DNA of 64,000 bases from Brachionus koreanus (GCA_016987375.1 PJRA01000265.1:231203-295202), one strand, 5' to 3'. Counted from the first letter of the stretch, positions 51,400 to 63,390 are shown. Translations and numbers: made by a program. Notes: generated from the sequence alone by a model not told the origin.

Positions 51400-51959
51400 T
51401 CAAAACAAAAAAAAATTATTCTTTTTCAAAAATTCACAATTAAATTTTTTGTTCCAAACTTAACAAAATTTTAATGAAATTAAAAAAAATAAAAAATGAA
51501 TAATTAAAAGACTTAAATTCATTATGCTAGATATTATGTAAATTAATTCTCTTATCTAAAACTAGTAAAACTAAGTAGAACATTAATTATTTTTTTAAAA
51601 ATTTAATTTTTTTTACATCGCCAGAATATGGTTCTAACTGATTAAATAAATAAATAGATATAAATAAAAAAATCAAGACGTTGTAATAATTCTTTGAAAA
51701 AAAAAACAATTAAATGATACATTAAATTCTTTTTTGAATACTGTGAGGCATTGAATAATTCAAGTTAATTTCTCACTATTTTTGTCTTGACATTAACTTA
51801 ATTGAGAATTTTTTTTTGGATTGTTTTCATTTTGATCAATACCATTTGAGAAGAATTTTTTTTTGAAAAAAATATTTCACAAATTCAAATCAATACAAAA
51901 CTAAGCTCTTTATTTAAAATTTTTATTTTTTCAAAAAACTAAACATGATCTTTTAATTT

Positions 51960-52611
51960 CTATTCATTTAATCTAAAAAACGATTTATTTAAAATTTCAT
52001 CTATTTCTCTAAGAGCAATGGCAACACTAAATCTCAATTTGTGAAAAACATCCAAAGCCATTTCAAAAGAAACACTTTTTCCATTTGACAAATTCATTTG
52101 AATTAGAATAAAAGGATCCAATGTACGATTAAGTGAGCTAGTCGATAAAGATACATTAAGTCTCCAATTAACCGACAATAGATAAACATTCTTTGGAAAT
52201 TTAAGTAATATTTTCTCAATATTTAATCTTAAAAAAAAGGAAAAATTTAATTTGTAAAAAATTATGACCAAAAAATACTTGGGTCCATAAAGAACACTTA
52301 TTATGTCCGAGGCAAATTCTTGTGGTATTCTATAATGATCATAAAATTAAAAGAACAAACATAAAATATATTTACTTAAGAATTCCAATTAAATCATCTT
52401 TAATTACCTAAAAATTTTATTTTTAAATTTTCAAAAAAAAATTTAAATGATACTTCTTGTTTTTTGGATGAGAATTTAATTGCTAAACGAAACAATTTTT
52501 CTAAACTTGCCACTAAAAGAACACATTCGTTTTCAGCTATATTGAAATTATTAGAAATAAGCTCAACTTTTTCAGAAATTTGTTTTTGCTCATTTATAAC
52601 CAGGATGATAA
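51960..52611 (-). pseudogene. COMMD5: COMMD5 copy lacking exon 1 (left arm)
   Basis: Mirror of COMMD5 exons 2-5. Exon 1 and the promoter are missing because the arm ends in intron 1. By chance an ATG at 52636-52634 is in frame with exon 2 (MTLKIKYLVIILVINEQ), so a truncated protein with the whole COMM domain is conceivable if something transcribed it. Otherwise it is a pseudogene. Confidence 0.75.
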
Positions 52612-52629
52612 CTAGATATTTTATTTTTA

Positions 52630-53477
52630 ATGTCATCTAAAATTCAAAATTACGATAGGACACCATTTTGGGGTCCGAAAATTAATCGGGAATTAAAATA
52701 TTTGCAATTGGTTTTAAATAATAAATATCAATCGATAACTATAAATCAAGAATGCTTTAGAGAATTTCTAAAAGGTATTTACTAATTTTTTTGATAAATT
52801 TTATTTTTAAAAATAAAATATCTAGTTATCATCCTGGTTATAAATGAGCAAAAACAAATTTCTGAAAAAGTTGAGCTTATTTCTAATAATTTTAATATAG
52901 CTGAAAACGAATGTGTTCTTTTAGTGGCAAGTTTAGAAAAATTGTTTCGTTTAGCAATTAAATTCTCATCCAAAAAACAAGAAGTATCATTTAAATTTTT
53001 TTTTGAAAATTTAAAAATAAAATTTTTAGGTAATTAAAGATGATTTAATTGGAATTCTTAAGTAAATATATTTTATGTTTGTTCTTTTAATTTTATGATC
53101 ATTATAGAATACCACAAGAATTTGCCTCGGACATAATAAGTGTTCTTTATGGACCCAAGTATTTTTTGGTCATAATTTTTTACAAATTAAATTTTTCCTT
53201 TTTTTTAAGATTAAATATTGAGAAAATATTACTTAAATTTCCAAAGAATGTTTATCTATTGTCGGTTAATTGGAGACTTAATGTATCTTTATCGACTAGC
53301 TCACTTAATCGTACATTGGATCCTTTTATTCTAATTCAAATGAATTTGTCAAATGGAAAAAGTGTTTCTTTTGAAATGGCTTTGGATGTTTTTCACAAAT
53401 TGAGATTTAGTGTTGCCATTGCTCTTAGAGAAATAGATGAAATTTTAAATAAATCGTTTTTTAGATTAAATGAATAG
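52630..53477 (+). CDS. COMMD5: COMM domain-containing protein 5
   Basis: Subunit of the Commander/CCC endosomal recycling assembly; family members dimerise through the COMM domain. Exons 52630-52774, 52826-52983, 53030-53061, 53108-53158, 53210-53477, with 46-51-nt introns in consistent phase. Exon 1 gives TPFWGPKINRELKYLQLVLN. The helical HN domain follows, and exons 3-4 join as VIKDDLIGILKIPQEFAS. Exon 5 is the COMM domain: VNWRLNVSLSTSSLNRTLDP, ILIQMNLSNGKSVSFEM, FHKLRFSVAIALREIDEI. The W-R-x-x-V, S-T-S-x-L and FHxLR...VA motifs fit COMMD5 best. The protein is about 217 residues, like the human one. The palindrome junction coincides with the A of this ATG, so nothing upstream is native: the 5' flank is the inverted copy of its own intron 1 and exon 2. 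Confidence 0.88.
52631..52806. other. palindrome spacer (176 bp), contains COMMD5 exon 1
   Basis: The only non-duplicated DNA between the arms. It holds COMMD5 exon 1 from the second base of its ATG, and most of intron 1. The right edge lies inside a local perfect 20-bp palindrome, TTTTATTTTTAAAAATAAAA (52798-52817). Confidence 0.9.
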
Positions 53478-54037
53478 AAATTAAAAGATCATGTTTAGTT
53501 TTTTGAAAAAATAAAAATTTTAAATAAAGAGCTTAGTTTTGTATTGATTTGAATTTGTGAAATATTTTTTTCAAAAAAAAATTCTTCTCAAATGGTATTG
53601 ATCAAAATGAAAACAATCCAAAAAAAAATTCTCAATTAAGTTAATGTCAAGACAAAAATAGTGAGAAATTAACTTGAATTATTCAATGCCTCACAGTATT
53701 CAAAAAAGAATTTAATGTATCATTTAATTGTTTTTTTTTTCAAAGAATTATTACAACGTCTTGATTTTTTTATTTATATCTATTTATTTATTTAATCAGT
53801 TAGAACCATATTCTGGCGATGTAAAAAAAATTAAATTTTTAAAAAAATAATTAATGTTCTACTTAGTTTTACTAGTTTTAGATAAGAGAATTAATTTACA
53901 TAATATCTAGCATAATGAATTTAAGTCTTTTAATTATTCATTTTTTATTTTTTTTAATTTCATTAAAATTTTGTTAAGTTTGGAACAAAAAATTTAATTG
54001 TGAATTTTTGAAAAAGAATAATTTTTTTTTGTTTTGA

Positions 54038-54289
54038 ATGGTAAATAGTATTAAGACAATAAGAGAAAAATTATTTAAAAAATATTTCCAAAACAATAAA
54101 AGCTCTTTTATTTATTTATTTAAAAATTCTATACAAAGAAATCCTTTAAAAAAATATTTAAAAATTAAACTTAAAACTTGGATTTTTTTACTTAATGCTA
54201 CCGACAAAATAATTCTGAAACATCTTAAACAGGGATTGGAGGCATTAGGAGAAAAAAGTATTCTATACAATATTAAAAATGATCGATAA
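54038..54289 (+). CDS. small basic protein, unknown
   Basis: 83-residue open frame between COMMD5 and the transporter, present in both arms. Strongly Lys-rich, predicted helical, with no signal peptide or Cys. The ending HLKQGLEALGEKSILYNIKN looks like a conserved small-protein tail, but I cannot assign a family. The frame is longer than most chance frames in this AT-rich DNA and begins after a T-rich tract. It could be a real small (perhaps mitochondrial) protein or chance. Confidence 0.45.
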   Translation: MVNSIKTIREKLFKKYFQNNKSSFIYLFKNSIQRNPLKKYLKIKLKTWIFLLNATDKIILKHLKQGLEALGEKSILYNIKNDR

Positions 54290-54678
54290 TGTAAAAAAAA
54301 TAAGAATGTATTAAATATTAATAAAATAGATTATTTTAAAATAATTAAAAAAATGTTCTTTTTTTTTAATTTTATTCATTTTTTTATTTTTTGTGGTTAA
54401 TTTCATTAAAATTAGTGGAAAAACTAAAAAACTTAACGTTTTTTATTAAAAAATTGTCGTATTATAGCTAAATTTGATCATAAACTAGTAGCTGGACACT
54501 ATAATAGATAATTATTAAGAATAACCTGATATTATATTGTTCTAATATTCCAAACTCCAATCCATTTTAATTTAAATAAAATTTAATTTTTTTTATTTTG
54601 AAATTTCTTAAAAAAAGAAAATTTAATGAAGAACTGTCAATAAAAAGTTTAGAAATTATTTAAAAAATCAATAACAAA

Positions 54679-57600
54679 TTAATTGAAAGCTTTTTCGCCT
54701 GTAAACAAGTTGAAATAAAATTTTTTATTCTTTATTAAATTATCATGATTTCCTTCCTCAATTAAAGATCCATTTTTGATAAAAAAAATTTTGTCCGAAC
54801 TCATTATTGTTTTTAGTCTATTTTAAAATAATTTAAAAAAAAAAATTTTTATAGATTAAAATTCAATATACTTGTGGGCTATAGTAATACTTGTCTTTCC
54901 AATTTGTGCTTTCTTAATAGCGTCTTGAACCAAATTTTCAGATTGACTATCCTTTATTGAAAAGAATTTACTTAAACATAAAATAATAAAAAAATATCCA
55001 GAATTACTAGTGCTGATGTGGCTTCATCAAAAAAAAGCAACTTAGATTTTCTAATAAGTGCTCGAGCTATCAAATTTGAAAAAATAATTAATGTATTTTA
55101 ACTAATTTAAGTAAACCTATGGCAATTCTTTGTTTTTCTCCGCCACTAAATTGACTACCTTTCGATCCCACAATGGTATCATAATTCTTTATTTTTTTAA
55201 TTTAAAAAATCAATCAAAACGAAGTTAAGAATTACTTGAGGCATTTTCTCTATTCTGTCATGAATATTTGATTTAATAGAAGCCTCCATTACTTCATTTA
55301 TTTCAATCTGGAAAAAATTTTTTTTAATTTTTTAAAACTAATTATTCGTTCATTGAATACTTTAGATCGGCTTAAATCACCAAGACAAATATTTTCCATG
55401 ATACTGCGATCAAACAAAATTGGCTCTTGAGTTACAACAGCAATGTTTGATCTTAGCCATTCAAGATTTAATTTTTTTATGTCATTGCCATCAATGTAAA
55501 TTGTGCCATTATCGACATCATAAAATCTCAATATCAAAGAAATGATGGTACTTTTTCCACAGCCGGACGGTCCCACCAATGCATTTGAAGTGCCACTTTT
55601 TATCTCTAAACTAAGTCCATTAAGTATATTTCTTTTAGGATTGTTCGGATAGGTAAAAAATACATTTTCGAATTTTATATTTCCATGAAATATTTCAGGA
55701 ACAAGTCCTTCTGAGTCAAAATTATCAATTTTTGGTTTCTTGTCAATCAATTTAATTGACTTTTTGGTTGATTTTAAAGCCAAATTTTGGTCCAATAATT
55801 GTGAATATGACCGAGCTAAAATCATTGATGAAAATGTTACCATAGGAAAAATTTTAAAAATGTCTTCTATTTGAATATTTCCATTTTTGATTAACAAAAA
55901 GCCAAAGCTGAATGCTACAGCCCTTATAAAAAACACAATCGAGTTTGATATTGAGTAAAAGATAGCCTGAAAATTAAGTGCAATAAATAATTTTCTCTTT
56001 TTTTTTTGATAAATATCTTTGAATTTATTTAGAAAAAAATTCTCAAGCCCCAAACTTATTATTGTTTTTATATTCTCCACTGATTCAATGATCAATTTGC
56101 TGCCATTTTCAAGGTTGTTAGATGACTTTTTTTTATTTGATCTCAAAGAGGACTTGCCGGACAATGCTGCAGAAAAAAAAGATATTGGAATGAATGCAAG
56201 CATCAATAGGGCTAATTGCCAGTTCAAAAAAAGAGAGTAAACAATGCTGAAACCGACTGCTGATATTCCTTGGACGTAAATTTTTATCTTATCTGAAGAT
56301 AAGCCTTTGCATAAACTTGCCGAAAATGAGAGTTGAGAAGACAATGCGCTTGATTTATTCTCATCCAAATCGTGAAATGCCATCTCTTGTCTCAACATTG
56401 ATTTAAACATCAAAACACGCAGTCTTCTTGTTAAACGAGAACCAACCAGCGAAAAAAAAAAAGAACTTCCAATATTGCTCAATATTCCCAATAAGCCAAA
56501 CGAAAAAATAATTGACATGAATTTTATACTCTCATTTTTTTGTTTATCGGCGTCTTCTATTTTAAAAAGAAAAAATATTTCAGCAAAAAAAAGAGAAGTA
56601 ACAGGTTGAATAACAGAAGACAATGTTTGACAAAATATTCCAATAATTAGCCATAACCAGTCTGGTTTTTGAAGTTCAAGGAGTCTTTTTTCATAATAAA
56701 ATGGCTTAAATTTATTCTTTTTAAATGATTTTTTTGATTTTTGTTGATTAATATATTCATCATCTGATGAATCTTCTGAGTCGATTGGCTCAATCTTGTC
56801 TTCTATCTTTTCGTTATCTATAAAATCTGCATCAGGCACTTGCTCTAAATTGCTTGATTCAAATAATTTAAAATATTCTCCTTTAAGTTTCATTAATTCA
56901 TCATGATTTCCAGCTTCGACCAAACATCCAGAAGATATATAAAATATTATATCAGCGTTTTTAATTGTTTTAAGTCTATGTGCAATTATTATTGTTGTTC
57001 GACCTAATTTAGCTTTGTCCAAAGCTTCCTGGACAGCTTTTTCACTTTGATTGTCCAAAGCAGATGTAGCTTCATCCAAAAGCAAAATTTTCGGCTTTCT
57101 TATTAAGGCTCTTGCTAAAAAAAAAAAACAAATTAATTTTCATTTACTGAATCAAAATAGTAAATAATTTTGGGTTAAAAAAATTTTCTTAAGAGATATT
57201 TTAACACTTAATTTTCTATTTGAAATTAATTTTTACTTAATCGATATTAATCGATCATTTTTTATAGAATTCTTTTCCTTATAATAATTATATTAATACA
57301 TTTTCGAATTATAAGTGAATACAAACAAATTTGAGCCAAGAAATATCAACTGCCTTACGCCTTTGTGTAGTTTTCTTATATAAATCTTTATCTTTTACAA
57401 TTTCAAGGCTAATTAACAGGCTAGTGCCCTTGTCTAATAGACTGATCAACACTTCATTTATTTAAATTGTATATAAAACATTAAATATTTTTTTAAAATA
57501 AAATAGATGTTTTGACTAATTTAAAAATTAAACATTTAAAAATTTAAAACAAATCTTTTAAATTTTTTTAACAAAATCTGTAAAAATTAAAAAGCTTGAA

Positions 57601-60600
57601 TGTAGTTAATTTCAACATTGATCTCTTGATCACAAAGCTATTTATCAATCTTGATTTAAAAAATCCAAACGTTTTTAATTTAAATTTTGATTAAAAAAAA
57701 AAGTAAAAATAACTCAAATCCTTAAAATTTTCGTTATTTTTTAATTTGATGTCCCATAAAATGAGATCTTGAGGTTATTTCTTCAAAAAGATTCAATGAA
57801 TATGAGAGAAGAGATCGATCTCCAATGAAAAAACGTACGCTCAATAATTAGCCCTATAGCAAATGTTACTCCAGTCTACATGAAGAAAGATAGTAAAGCA
57901 AATCCTAAAAACTAACATCCAATTTCGCTGCTGTCGGTACAAATAAAAACAAATTGTAAGGCATTTATTGGAACCCAAACTCCTGTCAGTTTATCAACAT
58001 GGATTTATGAATTCTAAATCCTGTATAACCAACTTGCTGGAAACAGAGTAGAGAATTCAGTACTGTGGTAGTATTTTTATTAGATTTATAAAAAAGCTTT
58101 TGATCGCGTTTCGCATAAGCTAGTAAATTTAAAGTTAAAGAGTTAAGAATTAATGGTAAGCTTTTGACATGACTCGAATATTTTCGTCAAGATAGGAAAC
58201 AGAGAGTATTAATTGGTCAGTATGAATCTGATTGGGTTGATGTACTAAGTGGAGTTCCACAAGGTTCAGTTCTTTATCAGTTACTATTCTTGATCTTCAT
58301 AAATGACTTGCTGGAGTTAGTAAGTCACTTTTGTAAGCTTTTTGCGGATTACGGCAAATTGATCATTAGAAATATCAGCGATCAAATGCTAATACAAGAG
58401 GACATAGACAAGATGGTTGGAGTATGAAATTCGAGTCCAAATGCAAAGCGAAATGGCAAATCAAAGATTGTTAGGCAAGAAATCTCAATGGTAAATGTGA
58501 ATGATATCAAAGTTGATTTAGCTCAGACTACCACTTAGCATGATTTTGGTCTAGTGGTGAACAAAAAACTCAAATGGAATGATCAAATTGATAGCTGTGT
58601 TGAAAAAGCCAACAACATGCTTGGGAAGCTCAAGAAAACATTTGTGTTTAGGGATGTTCAATCGTTTGTGCAACTTTACAAAGCATATTTAGAATACTGT
58701 GTGCCTGCTTGGAGTCCTTATTTAAAAAAGGATATATTTAGACTAGGACAAGTCTAAATATATCCTAATATATCCTAAATAATATATCCACAAAAACGAG
58801 CAACGATGCTTGTTCCACAAATTAGAAGTTTGAACTATGAGTCAAGACTAGCTAATTTTGAATTAGAAATTCTAAAAGAAAGGCGACAGCGTGGATATCT
58901 GATTCAATTTTATAAAATTCAAAACAAATATAAGCATGTTAACTGTTATTACGATGCGGAGCGTTCACTGAATAATTAAAGTCCGAGTGGAGGAGTTAGG
59001 GGAGCAAAACATCTACTATAGCGGGGCTACGTAAGTCTTCCTGCTTTGTCAATTTTAAACTACGTTTGACCGTGAAATATTAGCTTTTATTATTGTTTTT
59101 AGTAATCTAATGATCATATTGATAATCAAAGAATTAGACTGGACTAACTACAAAAATTTTTTGTTTACTCTTTCAAAAAAATTGGCTTCCCTAAATTATC
59201 ATATGTGAAGATTAATATTTTACTAATAAGTTAACGCCAACCTTTAAACATTTAATTTATTCTTACATCACCCAACATAACGCAATTTTTCCAAATTTCA
59301 AAGATTTAAAAATTTAAATATAAAGCATTAAACTTTTAAATCAAGAAACAAAATTTAAAAATTTGTCTTCTACAAATAATACTAAAAAATTTTAATACTA
59401 GGACACAAGAGGAGTTTTTTAAATTACTGTTTAATAAATTTCAAACTTAAATATTACATCAAATAGATAAAAAAATTTTTTTCATTTTCAATATTTAATT
59501 TTTAAAGATAACTCTTTTTGAAAATTTAATTTGCTTAATAGAGCTAAGAAATATGGACACCATATATTACAAGTATTTCTTCTTCAAATAAAATTTTCAA
59601 ACTCACCTATTGCGATTCGCTGCTTTTGTCCTCCAGATAATTGACTCCCTCTCTCGCCGACATTAGTATCATATTTACTTCCTGTTTGTACTATAAAATC
59701 ATGAGCATTTGCTTCTTTTGCTGCAAGCTCAATTTCATCGTCAGTAGCATTCAAACAACCAAAGCGAATATTTTCTTTAATTGAATTGGAAAACAATACT
59801 GGTTCTTGTGATACAACAGCCATTTGATCTCTTAACCATTTTATGTCGATTTTTTCTAAGTCAATGCCATCAATTCTAATTCTACCTGAATCGGGAGAGT
59901 ATAATTTTTGCAAAAGTGCAAATATGGTTGATTTTCCTCCACCACTAGATCCGACAAGTGCTACAGTTTTTCCAGCTGGAATTTTAAAATTTAATCCATT
60001 TAGAATTTTAAAAGCTTTTCGCTGAGGATAACTAAAAAAAATATTTTCAAATTCAATCTCGCCTTTTAAATTTTCAATTTTGACAGCTTTTTTTTTATCA
60101 CAGTCAAGACTAAATGGTTTGCTTTTCAGAATTTCAAATACTTTTTCAATTGCACCCTTTGCTTCTGATAATTCTTTTAAAAAAGGCAATGCTTGACTTA
60201 TAGAAAAAGTTGTTACATAAAGAGAAAAAAAAGATTGAATAATGTTTCCAGGTAAAAATTGATCGCATTCATATCGAGTCAAATAGACGCCATAGAAAAC
60301 TCCGATCCCGAACAGAACATTGGATAGCATCACTATTAAACCATTAAAAAGACCAATAACAAGACCCTTCTTTTTGGCTATTTTATCTTCAGCAGTTAAA
60401 GCTTTTTCATAGTTTTTTAGCTGAATTTTTTGCATTCCTAAACAAAAAATTGTACGAATTAAACTCAGTGTTTCTTGTGCGATCTTTCCAGCTATTTCAT
60501 AAGACCTTAGTTCTTTAAGAGTAAATTTTTTATTAAAAATAGTCATTAGAGTTGATAATATGATTATAAACGGAATGACTGATAGATAAATAATGGTAAA

Positions 60601-61461
60601 TTTCCATGCTTGTATCATTGAAAAAATAAAACAGCCTACACCTCTACAAATTAAATTGAGAAAATCACCAAATCTAAAACCAATAACCAATTTAATACTT
60701 TCAACATTACTTAAAATTTATAGAATAAATTTAAATTTTTTTTAAAAACATAATCTACTTGGTCAAAACTGAGTCTAAATCAGAAGGTGATTTTTTGTCA
60801 AAATAAGAAACATCCTGGTTAATTACGGAATTGTAGAGCGTTTGTCTTTTTTTAAATTAGAGATTAAAAATTCCTTTTTATTTATATATTTTTACCTCAT
60901 TTTTTCAGTTTGTCTCTGACAAGAAATATTCCAGCAAATGTGATAAACAAAATTCAGAATTAGGGACAGTAGGCCAAATAGTAGATAAAAATTTATTGAC
61001 TCTTGTATTCTTAAATCATGTGGTTTGTTGCTAGTATTCGGCTCTAGACTAATAAAAAAATTGTTTAATTCAAATGTGCCAAAAAAATTTGAATTTTTTA
61101 CCATATTTTTATTTCGCTTTCTATTAAATTATTAAAATCAGAAAATAATTATTAAAATTAAAAAAATTAATTTTTTTACCATTTTCTGGCTTAGTTATTT
61201 CTGATGGATTATATTTTTTGTCAATATCTAAAAATACGCTCACAACTTCACTGTAAACTAGGAATAAAAGTGGATACAATCCAGCAGCACCAATAGCAGA
61301 CAAAGATCCGATTGTAATCAAAAAGTAATCAGCCAACGATGCAAAATAGAACTTTTTAAAAAATTAAGAAATTGAAAAAAAATCAAAATTTTTCATTAAA
61401 TTACAAGTTTAATCAAAGAAATAGAAGATTTTTTTGTTTTAGTTACTTTGTAATTTCTCAT
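54679..61461 (-). CDS. ABCB1/P-glycoprotein-type full ABC transporter
   Basis: Full transporter, two membrane domains and two ATPase domains, of the multidrug-resistance (ABCB) family; exports hydrophobic compounds at the plasma membrane. Exons: 61461-61405, 61351-61180, about 61104-60896, 60845-60759, 60709-59607, 57114-55361, 55307-55236, 55186-55117, 55066-55008, 54951-54872, 54817-54679; about 1,265 residues, the usual length. The start gives KTKKSSISLIKL, then FYFASLADYFLITIGSLSAI. NBD1: Walker A GSSGGGKST, signature LSGGQKQR, Walker B ILLLDEATSALD. An acidic linker (DSEDSSDDE) follows. NBD2: GPSGCGKST, FSGGEKQR, LLFFDEATSALD, and an H-loop where Arg is Lys (IAHKLKTI). The junction between exons 2 and 3 is not resolved. 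The 2.5-kb intron after NBD1's signature holds an antisense retroelement. Convergent with COMMD5. Confidence 0.92.
57392..57462 (+). repeat. retroelement tail repeat, right-arm copy
   Basis: Mirror of 47975-48045 (reads GGCTAGTGCCCTTGTCTAAT, then CAACACTTCATTTATTTAAA). Confidence 0.5.
57797..59060 (+). mobile_element. decayed non-LTR retrotransposon in transporter intron
   Basis: Plus-strand frames read KAFDRVSHKLVN (RT), DWVDVLSGVPQGSVL, LFADYGKLIIRN (catalytic F/YADD changed to FADY), VNKKLKWNDQIDSCVEKANN, FVQLYKAYLEYCVPAWSPYL, then after a short interruption QKRATMLVPQIRSLNYESRL, LEILKERRQRGYLIQFYKI and GGVRGAKHLL. This is the RT-to-C-terminus order of Jockey/CR1-like elements. Several stops and the altered catalytic box show it is dead. 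It is antisense to the transporter. Confidence 0.8.
58730..58765. repeat. perfect hairpin at the 915-bp indel boundary
   Basis: GGATATATTTAGACT, loop AGGACA, AGTCTAAATATATCC: a 15-bp perfect stem. The point where the two arms diverge (58760/58761) lies inside its 3' stem, five bases from the end. Another TATATCCTAATATATCC repeat follows. Confidence 0.85.
58761..59675. other. 915-bp segment unique to the right arm
   Basis: Contains the retroelement 3' end, A/T-rich intron and the last 69 bases of the NBD1 exon (encoding KYDTNVGERG, SQLSGGQKQRIAI) with its splice donor. Its absence from the left arm breaks the transporter copy there. As the segment is required for an intact gene, the left arm most likely lost it. 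Confidence 0.85.
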
Positions 61462-63036
61462 TTTGGTATATTCTAAAAGCTAAAATATCACCTTATATTT
61501 TCAATAATTTTTTTCAAATTAAGTTCATTGAATTTATTTTTTAAACCTTATATAATAAAAAATTTTAGTTTAAGTATTAATTTTTTTAGTTTTTATTTTT
61601 TGAAGTCTTATATTTGTTTTGCCAGACAGAAAAATTAGTTAAAAGTTGAATTTTCATGTTTTTTATAATAAAATCATGATTTTATTTTAAATAAATTTGA
61701 GTATCTTAGATTTTTAATTCAGCAAATGTATGACTTTGGTTCGTTTTTTTTTACCTTTAAAATATGACGAAATTGCCTGTCATTACATACAAAAAAAGCG
61801 AAAGAAAATCAACTTGGTTAATTAAAAAAACGATTAAATAAAAATAGTTTAAAGGTAAATCATATTTTAATTTAAAAAAGATTTGTGCATTATTTTATTT
61901 AAAAATCAAATAAAAATTTTATTATATCGTACTAGATGGTATAAAAATAAATCGACTGATTTTAATTACTCACATCTCTTATTCATTAAATTTACCATTA
62001 ATCTAAAAAAAATCTATTTAAATTTAAAATTTCTATAATTTGAAAAATGACTAAAAATAAAAAGTATTCTTTTTTTAAAAGACTTTTCCTTAACAAGTTT
62101 TTGTTGGAAAAAAATTCGATTAATGTTAGATCTTTGGTTTCAATAAAAAGCTACATTTTAAATTCAAAATTAAAAATTATAAAATTGGAATTTTTTCAAA
62201 AATGTCATAATCAAAGGCGCATGTAATAATTTATTGACTTAAAGAATATTTTTAAAAAATGATTTATCAAAAAAGCTTGCTAAATACACTAATAAAAAGA
62301 CAATCTTTATTGATAGAATTGATTAAAAACAAGAAGATTTTTTTTTTTTACATATGAAAAAAACTATCTTGATACATGCCTAAATTACCTCACTATTCAT
62401 GTCAACGAGTAGATTTTTAATTTTTTTTTTTTTATAGCATAAAAATTACTGGTTTCTTGATTCAAATTATATATTAGAACCCTTATACGAATTTTCAAAA
62501 ATAATTTGGTCAGCACTTTTGTTAATATATTTTCTAGCGAACTAAAAATAAATCTGTCCTGGAAAAAATTAAATTTAAAGAAAATTTTGAAAAATTGGCT
62601 ATCTTTAATTTTTGATTCATTTTTTTGGTAGGCATTTTATTAAATTTCCTGAAATGATAAAATACTGCAAATCAAACGAATTTAGATAAGCCAAAACTCG
62701 TATAATATTTTTAAATAACTATAATATGTAATTAAAAAACTAAAATACTGAATTAGCAACTAAATAAAAACATTTTATTTTATTTTTGTATTTGATGTAA
62801 ATTACATTTAAATTAATCACTTTTCTAATTTATTAATAAATAATTGATTGAAATGAAACTTTTATACAACAAAAAAAAATTAATTAATATCAAATTATTA
62901 TGAAAATATTAAAATTGCCGCTTTTAATTTTTTTTTCTTATCTTTCCTGTTTCGTTTATTAAATTAACTCTTTTGATAGGACACTTTAAAAAACCAATGT
63001 AGCCTTATCCCAAAGTTCAGTCTGTAATTAAAAAAA
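61462..63036. other. intergenic, upstream of the transporter
   Basis: 1.6 kb of AT-rich DNA between the transporter's start (minus) and the small gene at 63037 (plus), so promoters for both should lie here. No motif stands out and no further gene is visible. Confidence 0.5.
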
Positions 63037-63390
63037 ATGTCTTTAATCGAAGAAATCCCTAATAACATTTTTCAAGATCAGGCTTTTGAGCTTAATTCTA
63101 AGAGGAAAACTAGAGGAAAAGGTTATTTTCATTTTTGTAGTTTTCTCTCTTCGGAGGATGTTAAAAAGATAGAGATTGCAGTGAACGTTCCGCTCGAAAG
63201 AAAACGTCGTGTAGGTCGTCATAAAGTAACAACAAAAGTATTAACAAAACAGCCAATTGAAGCTCATGCAATAAAGGAAATAGGCATCAGTAGTTATGAA
63301 GAGTTTGAAACAGAAGTAATAGACAATCAGCCATTGGACAATAAGAGTAGATTGAAAAAAGTGATTAAGATTGGAAGACCAGCCGGATAA
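63037..63390 (+). CDS. small basic protein, possibly transposon-derived
   Basis: 117 residues, start MSLIEEIPNNIFQDQAFELN. Two basic patches resemble AT-hook-like or transposon-protein linkers: RKRRVGRHKVTTKVLTKQ, and KKVIKIGRPAG at the C-terminus. KRKTRGKGYFHFCSFLSSED loosely resembles the N-terminal module of invertebrate MULE/FLYWCH proteins. No zinc-finger Cys/His set is complete. It has better codon complexity than surrounding chance frames, so it is probably a real or recently real coding exon. Family uncertain. Confidence 0.5.
   Translation: MSLIEEIPNNIFQDQAFELNSKRKTRGKGYFHFCSFLSSEDVKKIEIAVNVPLERKRRVGRHKVTTKVLTKQPIEAHAIKEIGISSYEEFETEVIDNQPLDNKSRLKKVIKIGRPAG

Larger units (their letters stand above)
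45607..52630. repeat. giant inverted repeat, left arm
   Basis: Reverse complement of the right arm. The outer part 45607-46676 pairs with 60745-59676 (coordinate sum 106352). The inner part 46677-52630 pairs with 58760-52807 (sum 105437). Every stretch I compared is identical, including introns, A/T runs and intergenic DNA, and mirrored open frames have identical translations. The arm is 7,024 bp. It begins at a TTAAAAAAAA tract abutting the EGF gene. Confidence 0.93.
52807..60745. repeat. giant inverted repeat, right arm
   Basis: 7,939 bp. It differs from the left arm by one 915-bp segment (58761-59675) that the left arm lacks. Its outer end lies in an intron of the intact ABC transporter gene, whose first exons continue beyond the arm. 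This marks the right side as the ancestral arrangement. Confidence 0.93.
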
